Assembly (NCBI RefSeq): GCF_001949145.1
Contig: NW_019091367.1
Span: 1 to 47,584 of the forward strand
Length of the DNA stretch: 47,584 bases
Direction of reading: 5' to 3'
DNA from: Acanthaster planci
Taxonomy: Eukaryota; Echinodermata; Asteroidea; Valvatida; Acanthasteridae
The notes below the pieces were generated by a model. That model ran no database searches and was not told the origin of the DNA. It was given only the letters and a program-made list of their open reading frames with translations. Both the position numbers and the translations under genes were made by a program. This document shows, piece by piece, positions 41,743 to 47,584 of this stretch. Position 1 is the stretch's first letter, and each line of letters opens with the position of its first letter.

Positions 41743-44270
41743 TGAGTCGAGCACAGTGAGTTGGAACACTAGAGTGTTCTCATCGTTCTATTTTTGAGGA
41801 AAAAGGATCACAGTATTTAAATGCGACTTGAAGATAGATATTGTGCTTGAGTTTGTCACAAAGTAGTTTTGTTTTTGCCAGTGCGCAGTATAATATCCAC
41901 GTTCAAAAATTCCTCTTCAATAACTATTCGTTTTTTTGTTTAACCAACACTTTCCTTTTTTTGCCAAATTTTTTTCCTCTGTACTTCAAAACAGACAAGA
42001 TGATTTGAGACGGAAGCACGCAAGCTCATCCTTGGTCAGTGCTTGTGCAGCTCACAGCATGCGTATTGTTGTGTTTGAATGACCTCTGACATGCTTCTTT
42101 TGCGAGCTTGCACAGTTTGAATATTGAACAGGCTCAATCATCAGTTAGGATTGCTAGGTTGTGATCTGTTGGGAGAGGAGCTGGGTAAGAAGCTGAGAAT
42201 TGATGTGAATGAAAAAAAATTTTGAATTTTGAAGGAGTTTTGAAGACTCAGAAAGCTGAGTTTTTTTTTTCCAGGAGCAGTAATTTAGCCATGTAGTAAA
42301 AATATCTCTGCTTCCAAACCATAAAAGTTTGGGCGGATTTCAAAAGGCAGAAATTGTATTTATTGGGATTTGATGATTGCCTTGATATGTTAAATATTTA
42401 AACTTGTTTTATTACAGCCGAGTAAAAGAAATGGCTATTGTTCATTTGAGGCAAATACTTTGTTATAAAGATCATAGAAATATATATGATCTACTTTTTC
42501 CATGAGAAAAGCAGAAGTTTGATCTTGTTTTCATAAATTGATGCTTTGTGAAAATCTTGAGCTACCATTGGAATTTGAAACACAATGAATGTTACGTGGT
42601 AATCGAAGGAAAATCAAATCTGATTGTTTAGATTTATGTGGTAACTGTACTGTTCCTAGGGGTATTTGTATGGAGGGCGGTAGAGTCAATAAATATTGAA
42701 GTTGTTGCCCCCCAAAAATCCAATTAGCATTTTATATGCAGCGCCCAAGGATGCGTCCCTTTGGTTTTTTGAAATGTTACATCTCATATTACAGCGGTCG
42801 TGGTCTTGATGTTTTTCGCTTGTACAGAACGTAGGGGCAACAAAGGAATCTTTGAACATAAGCAATTAGTTGTCCTTGTAAAGTGCAGAGGCGGGTGCAT
42901 GCTCATGGCATCATACAACACTGGTTGATGCAATGGTTAATAGTGAGCGTGACATGCAGTTGTTGCTGTCACATGATCATTCTGGGCCAATGAGAAAACA
43001 GCATTCAAGACAGCTGACAAACCATTTTGGAAGATGTTTCATGCTATGCTGAATATATTTGCATGGCAGTTGTCGACTGTTTTCTTGCTATCTTCATCCA
43101 TTTGTTTTGTATGATAAAAAGAAGTTCTGTAGGAATTTAGGCAGATTTCTTGTAGAGGTTGTTGACCGATGGAATGTTCTATTGCATCATGAATGAAACA
43201 TTCCGACCATTGCCTCTTTGAATTTTCATATCACTGCACTCATGAGCATTAAGCAGTTGAACTTCATGAATAGGAGCTCCTTCGGACTTTACAGATTACC
43301 TTAACAGGAACCTTGTGTTATCATGAATGCAAATAAACAAATGATTGGGACCTAAACATTTCCTTGCTTTAAGCAGAATCTTGTATTGGCAGTGCTCCTC
43401 GATGTACATGAACTGGTCGTAAAACATCATAAATGCTCTTTCTGATAAAATATCCCCGGTAAATTGACCGAAAGTTTTAAGATGTTTTAATTCAAGGGCC
43501 AAAAATTTGGGGCTTTCTCTCATTTTACAATTCCAAAAGCATTTCATAACTACATATATTCCGTAAACAAAAACACTTGTACATGGAACAAACAACAAAT
43601 TTCATATGCAACAACTGCGGACGAATGTGTTTTAATCAAGCTTCTTCCGTGTAAGTGGTCCAAATGAACAAGTCATCCATTATTGTAAGTCTTTTTTTTT
43701 CAAGTAAACTGTGCATTAGTGACTGCACGAATTGTATACAGGTGCATAAAAATGAAACTTGTTTCTGTTTTCAATCCTTGAATAATAAAGAATATTCAAC
43801 CAAAGTATAATACCTTCAACTTAGAAACGTGACACTGCTGGAACTTGGAAGGAAAGGTCAGGTAAAAACCAAATACAAGATAAAATTCCTGACCTTCCGT
43901 TGGCGTTTCAGCTTCCCCTGGCAAGAGCAGAAATCTTACGAAGAACTGGACGCACAGATCATTACACCAGTTCTTTGTATCACTGGCCAAGGTAAAATTT
44001 TCCCATTCATAAAAACACTCAGAGGGAGGCCTCTCCATTGGATCAACATCAAAGGCTGCAGCCAGAAACAGTATGTACATTTTCTCTCTAATACTTCTCA
44101 ACGCTATACAAACTATAATACAACTTTGACGGGAGTAATTGCTTTTAATTGCTTTGTGCAAGACGCACAAAGCAGAGCATCTGATTTCTCTACAGAGCAC
44201 ACAGAAAAGGTTTAACTTACAAGTAAACTGTGCTCTACAGCAGCAGCAAATATTCCTTCCATAGAGTATA
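41743..44270. other. 3' region of the SUR-like gene and intergenic DNA
   Basis: This is AT-rich DNA with two AATAAA signals and no recognised gene. An exon-like segment at 43911-43990 is bounded by GTTTCAG and AAG|GTAAAA, but I found no compatible partners. Confidence 0.5.
42688..42693 (+). terminator. Candidate polyadenylation signal for the SUR-like gene
   Basis: AATAAA in TCAATAAATATTG lies about 950 bases after the SUR stop codon. A second AATAAA at 43784-43789 would give a 3'UTR of about 2 kb. Confidence 0.4.
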
Positions 44271-44459
44271 CAAGGCTGGTTCATACTGCAGTCCAATGCG
44301 AAAGCGGAGAAAATATTTGACGTCATGAAAAATTTGCAGCGACATTTCGCTCAAGTTAAAATGTGTTCAACGTTTGCAAATTCGCAGCGCGAGTATTTGG
44401 ATCTGACGTCGCAAATTCGTGTTTGTGGTCGCTTTTGCGCCAAGTCTGAACTGGCCTTG
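44271..44459. mobile_element. MITE with CAAGGC(T/C)(G/A)GTTCA(T/G)ACT termini
   Basis: CAAGGCTGGTTCATACT at the left pairs with the reverse complement of the right end, CAAGGCCAGTTCAGACT (14 of 17). Both arms carry TGACGTCA/TGACGTCG and GCGAAAGCG-type motifs further in. It is about 189 bp and non-coding. Confidence 0.65.
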
Positions 44460-44786
44460 ATGATGTGACTGCAGTCCTCCACAAGAATCATGTAGAGCGT
44501 GAATGAGCATTATGCTTCCCGACTTGCTCTCACAGATATTTTGTAGCCTGCATTCTTCTTGCAAAGACTTGCTGGCCAGTGACTTGTCTCAGCAGACTTG
44601 AGTGGGCCGATCCAATGATCCCACCAGGGCAAACTGGTAGTCCGGCTTGTGGGGGGACATGGACTATGAATAACCCACTCGTCCAGAAGTCTTTTATCAG
44701 TGCCAACAAGCTGGCAACTGTTTGGTCGGTGCTGATTACCAGTATTATTTCAAAATCAAAAAAAGTTAACGGCTAGTTTTCTTCTT

Positions 44787-44792
44787 TTTATT
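44787..44792 (-). terminator. Candidate polyadenylation signal for the Gly/Arg-rich gene
   Basis: TTTATT on the plus strand is AATAAA on the minus strand, about 530 bases beyond the stop codon at 45322-45324. Confidence 0.4.
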
Positions 44793-45321
44793 CAGTTTTG
44801 AAGTGGCCACTAGTCATATGCAGAAACTGATAACGAGGCCAGATGGACACTCCAATGGCTGCACTGCTCAGCAGTTTGCATCCATGCAAAGACCCTTTCG
44901 ATTTACATACAACTGAAAATTATACCTATGTATAGTGTACACCACATGCATACAAAGAAATCCGGGTGTGTATATAGCGTGTTGGAACCTTGGGATGTCA
45001 TCCGAGATGTATCCCTGACACACAAATGCATGTCAAAGCACATCGATTTGCCATGCACAGATACGTTGGTTAGTAACCCGAGAATACATAAATAGTTGTT
45101 TCTTAGTTGTGGGGTCTGAAACACATATCAAGCACAGAGGTTGTGGGGACCAAAGACGTTACATGGACAATGTTTGTCTCGATGATTGCGTCTCGACTTT
45201 CCTGACACAAGAAATAATCCTCTCGATTTGGTGATAGCCTGGGCCATAGATACTGGCCTGTAATCTGTCCCATACAGGCTGCCTGGATGTTACTGTGTTC
45301 TCCAGGTATGGGGTTGATCTC

Positions 45322-46699
45322 TCAGTAGTTATCTTGTTCCTTGAAGCTCTGCCTGACAAAGTTATCTTCAAGCCCTGGGATGCCGGACCGGCCTGGCATG
45401 CTCTGGGTCCCACCCCACTGTTTTGGCTGTTGTTGCCAGCCCCTTCCCCTCCCGCCCCCTCGTGAAGAAACGTTCGCAGCGATATTATTGTCGGTGCCCC
45501 AGCTGTCGCCCACTGTACTTCTGTTGCCAGTGCCCCAGCTGTTGCCCATGGCCCTTCTGTTGCTAAAGCCCCAGCTGTTGTCCATGGCACTTCTGTTGCC
45601 GGTGCCCCAGCTGTCGCCCACGGCACTTCTGTTGCCGACGCTCCAGCTGTCGCCTGTGGCACTTCTGGAGTAACCGCCCCCGAAATTGCTCAACAAACTG
45701 TTCAGTTGACTCTTTGCGGGCATTCCTGTACCCCGCCCCCTCCCCCTGCTGGGGCCTGCACTGCCATTGCCACGGCAGGCATTGAAGGAACTCTTGGGAT
45801 TGAATGAGTCGCTGCTGCTTTTTGTCCAGTTTCCCCTGCCCAACGACGACCGATTGGCGGTGTTGCTTGGACTGTTTGCTTTCCCCTGCAAGACAGTGGA
45901 GGACAAACCTGTCAGCTTTTAAAAATATGCTCCTTTCCATGAATGATGGAACACATGCATGTACATGAATGCATACACAGGAGTCTGATTTTGTAAATTT
46001 TAAACACATGGATTTGAGTAAGTTTTGATCATGACTAAATCTGGCCACGGAAGAGTTTTGACCACAGAAGATCTGATTTCCACGGAGGATCTTCCCTAGC
46101 TTGTCCTTTATGTGTGCAGAAGTTAATCCAAGCTTTTCCCACAAATGGCAGAAAGCAATCTTTTGAAAGGCCTTAGCCAATTTTTTTAAATTTAGGTATC
46201 CCTTTCCATTGTTTCAAAAAACAGTGGCGACTATTAACCGATTCGCTGACACCATCGCTTGTGGTGTCCCCGTCATTCAGGTCATTCCAAAGCTTGACGG
46301 TCGCGTGATTTTGGTTAGCAGTGCGCTCCCATTGGCTGATGAGGAAGCATTTCAATGTGCATCTCTTTTGTTCGAGAGCGTGGGGACACCGCAGTAACAG
46401 GTCGAGATTGTTGACACCAAATCGGTCTGTATCACACAGCTGTCTGCAAATCCATTTTAAGAATGACGATATGGGTCAACAGCGTGTCATAAGAAAAACC
46501 CATATTCTCAACTGTTTGAAAAAAAAAAAAAAGAAGCCTTTCCATGACATTGAGTCGGTTGCTCCTTGCTATGAACTTGGCAGGTGATCTTTGTTCCGCT
46601 TACCTGTGCTCCTTGTCGTTTGGGGTACGGCTGATCACGAAACTTGCCCTTGCCTGGCCGATTCTGCAGTTTATTTTTGTGTTTGACACTTGCACAGTG
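45322..46699 (-). CDS. 3' end of a gene for a Gly/Arg-rich protein with 12-residue repeats and a possible zinc-finger end
   Basis: Two minus-strand exons are visible: 46699-46604 (acceptor CATGAACAG, donor CACAG|GTAAGC, phase 0) and 45885-45322 (acceptor CTTGCAG, ends TGA). They give 219 aa, and the gene must begin further right. The first exon starts HCASVKHKNKLQ, which looks like the second half of a U1-type C2H2 zinc finger (His plus a KHK tail), then basic KGKFRDQPYPKRQGAQ. The second exon is Ser/Asn/Gly-rich with SRGRGRG and SRGGGRGRGW RGG-type patches, and five tandem 12-residue repeats around (S/R)A.G(D/N)SWG.GNR. Zinc finger plus RGG suggests an RNA-binding protein, by inference. The missing upstream exon would hold the Cys pair. 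I do not recognise the family. Confidence 0.65.
45484..45663 (-). repeat. Coding 36-bp tandem repeat, five copies
   Basis: Exactly five 36-base units (180 bp) encode 12-residue repeats of the form SAVGDSWGTGNR inside the Gly/Arg-rich protein. The array is open in several frames on both strands because of its periodicity; only the frame continuous with the flanking coding sequence is taken as real. Confidence 0.88.
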
Positions 46700-47584
46700 C
46701 TGTTCATGAAAAAGAAAAATTTTTACTGTACTTAAACCATGCGCTGCCGGGTTTAAGTTGAAGTTGCATGACGTATTCCTGGGGATTTTCAAGATTTTCC
46801 GTTTTCAAAATTCTTCAATAATTCATAACTTCATTTACTGGACGTATACACCCACACGGATGACTGTCTGGTGGCTTCTCTAATGTGACAAACAACATCT
46901 ATTGACGCCCAAGTATTTCAGCCAGGCCTACCACCTTGTAAAGAGACCTCAGATTATGCAGTGTTACACGATTTTCTTTTGTTCCCAAAACTGGCCCAGT
47001 GCGCTGCTGGGTCTTTTCAAATGTGGACCAGATTAGCGTGCAGCGGTATTGTATCGCTCATACCTGGAGCGCTGGAGTGCTTTTGTCTCCCGTGGTAATT
47101 TGCTTGTGCTGCTTACCACAAACAGTGGTATATAATCAGTGGTATAATCATTCAAAACAATGACGGATTTCCTCTGCTATTGACAACTGAAAAAATGTTG
47201 GCAATTCCCAGCAGCCCGTCTTTTGTTCCAACTACAGTCTTTTGTTACAAGGCCCAAGCTCTTTTGTCCGATTTCACGCACTCCAGTTATGTGTACAAAC
47301 CCAAGGTACCCGAAAACGGACTCCCTGGCAGGATATTTTCATTCTTTTCCATGAGTACTTCTGTGCAGCTGCTTTATTTTTTCAACTGCCTTGGAAAAAA
47401 TTGTAGCACGTCTAGTTTCAAACACGCATGAGTCATCATGTGCTCATTGATACATGCTATATGTTAGTAACCTGACTGCCCATCATACTGATTCACATTA
47501 CACTGCACTACTAACCATACACCAATCTAAGGTCAATAGTCCCTTGGTAAGCTTAGTGTACTACTGCCCTCCTCAGCGGAGCAG
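46700..47584. other. Right end, probable intron of the Gly/Arg-rich gene
   Basis: No upstream exon of the minus-strand gene could be placed with confidence. A GTG|GTAAGC donor exists on the minus strand near 47115, but the frame before it shows no Cys pair or family resemblance. The open frame at 47180-47431 on the plus strand has no supporting features. Confidence 0.4.

Noticed and set aside
43796-44326. Open frames of 176 codons (-) and 128 codons (+) over the same bases
   Set aside because: No family resemblance, no paired splice sites, and the minus frame runs into the MITE at 44271. The exon-like piece 43911-43990 has no partner in phase.
45159-45673. Other-frame proteins across the 36-bp repeat (for example Ala/Thr/Gly-rich repeats on -, Leu/Pro-rich on +)
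   Set aside because: They are shadows caused by repeat periodicity; only one frame continues through both splice-bounded exons.
46263-46389. GGTGTCCCC ... GGGGACACC inverted repeat
   Set aside because: Only 9 bases pair and the sequence inside the ends does not match, so a MITE call is not supported.

Overview
The window is eukaryotic nuclear DNA, almost certainly from an animal. Genes are split by GT-AG introns, UTR exons are non-coding, intergenic DNA is full of small inverted-repeat elements, and two proteins belong to animal families. The invertebrate-deuterostome guess (echinoderm, hemichordate or cephalochordate) rests on a single-copy-looking SUR-type ABCC gene, moderate intron sizes and abundant TACATGTA octamers; it is inference only.

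Layout. 1-180: degenerate TTAGGG-like array. About 1.65-7.7 kb (+): an MGAT4-type N-acetylglucosaminyltransferase gene with a probable non-coding first exon in a CpG-rich stretch and four coding exons (477 aa). 7.7-11.6 kb: intergenic, with a cluster of MITE-like elements. 11.66-12.85 kb (-): a two-exon gene for an unrecognised basic protein (308 aa). 12.85-16.8 kb: nothing recognisable. 16.84-18.58 kb (+): an apparently intronless gene for a 489-aa disordered protein behind a TATA box. 18.6-20.5 kb: intergenic, with a 40-bp tandem repeat and a 22-bp assembly gap. About 20.5-42.7 kb (+): a complete sulfonylurea-receptor-like ABCC8/9 transporter gene. I could join 31 coding exons in one consistent set of phases to give 1616 aa. 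43-45 kb: intergenic or UTR with a MITE. 45.3-46.7 kb (-): the 3' part of a gene for a Gly/Arg-rich protein with a possible zinc-finger end and five 12-residue repeats.

How the genes relate. MGAT4 would branch N-glycans in the Golgi, and the SUR-like protein would be a multi-membrane-domain nucleotide sensor at the ER/plasma membrane. In vertebrates SUR partners a Kir6 potassium channel encoded next door; no Kir6 is visible here. The genes are not an operon and I see no sign of joint function.

The most interesting material is in the SUR-like protein: an RKR motif where vertebrate SUR carries its ER-retention signal, an N-terminal Cys/sequon/Cys pattern, an acidic stretch after NBD1, and a non-standard FSGGE signature in NBD2. 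The MITE content is also notable: four TTAA-CCCT...AGGG-TTAA miniature elements, one with an empty site elsewhere in the window, and a fold-back element with a second element nested in it. I saw no toxin, virus, CRISPR or defence system.
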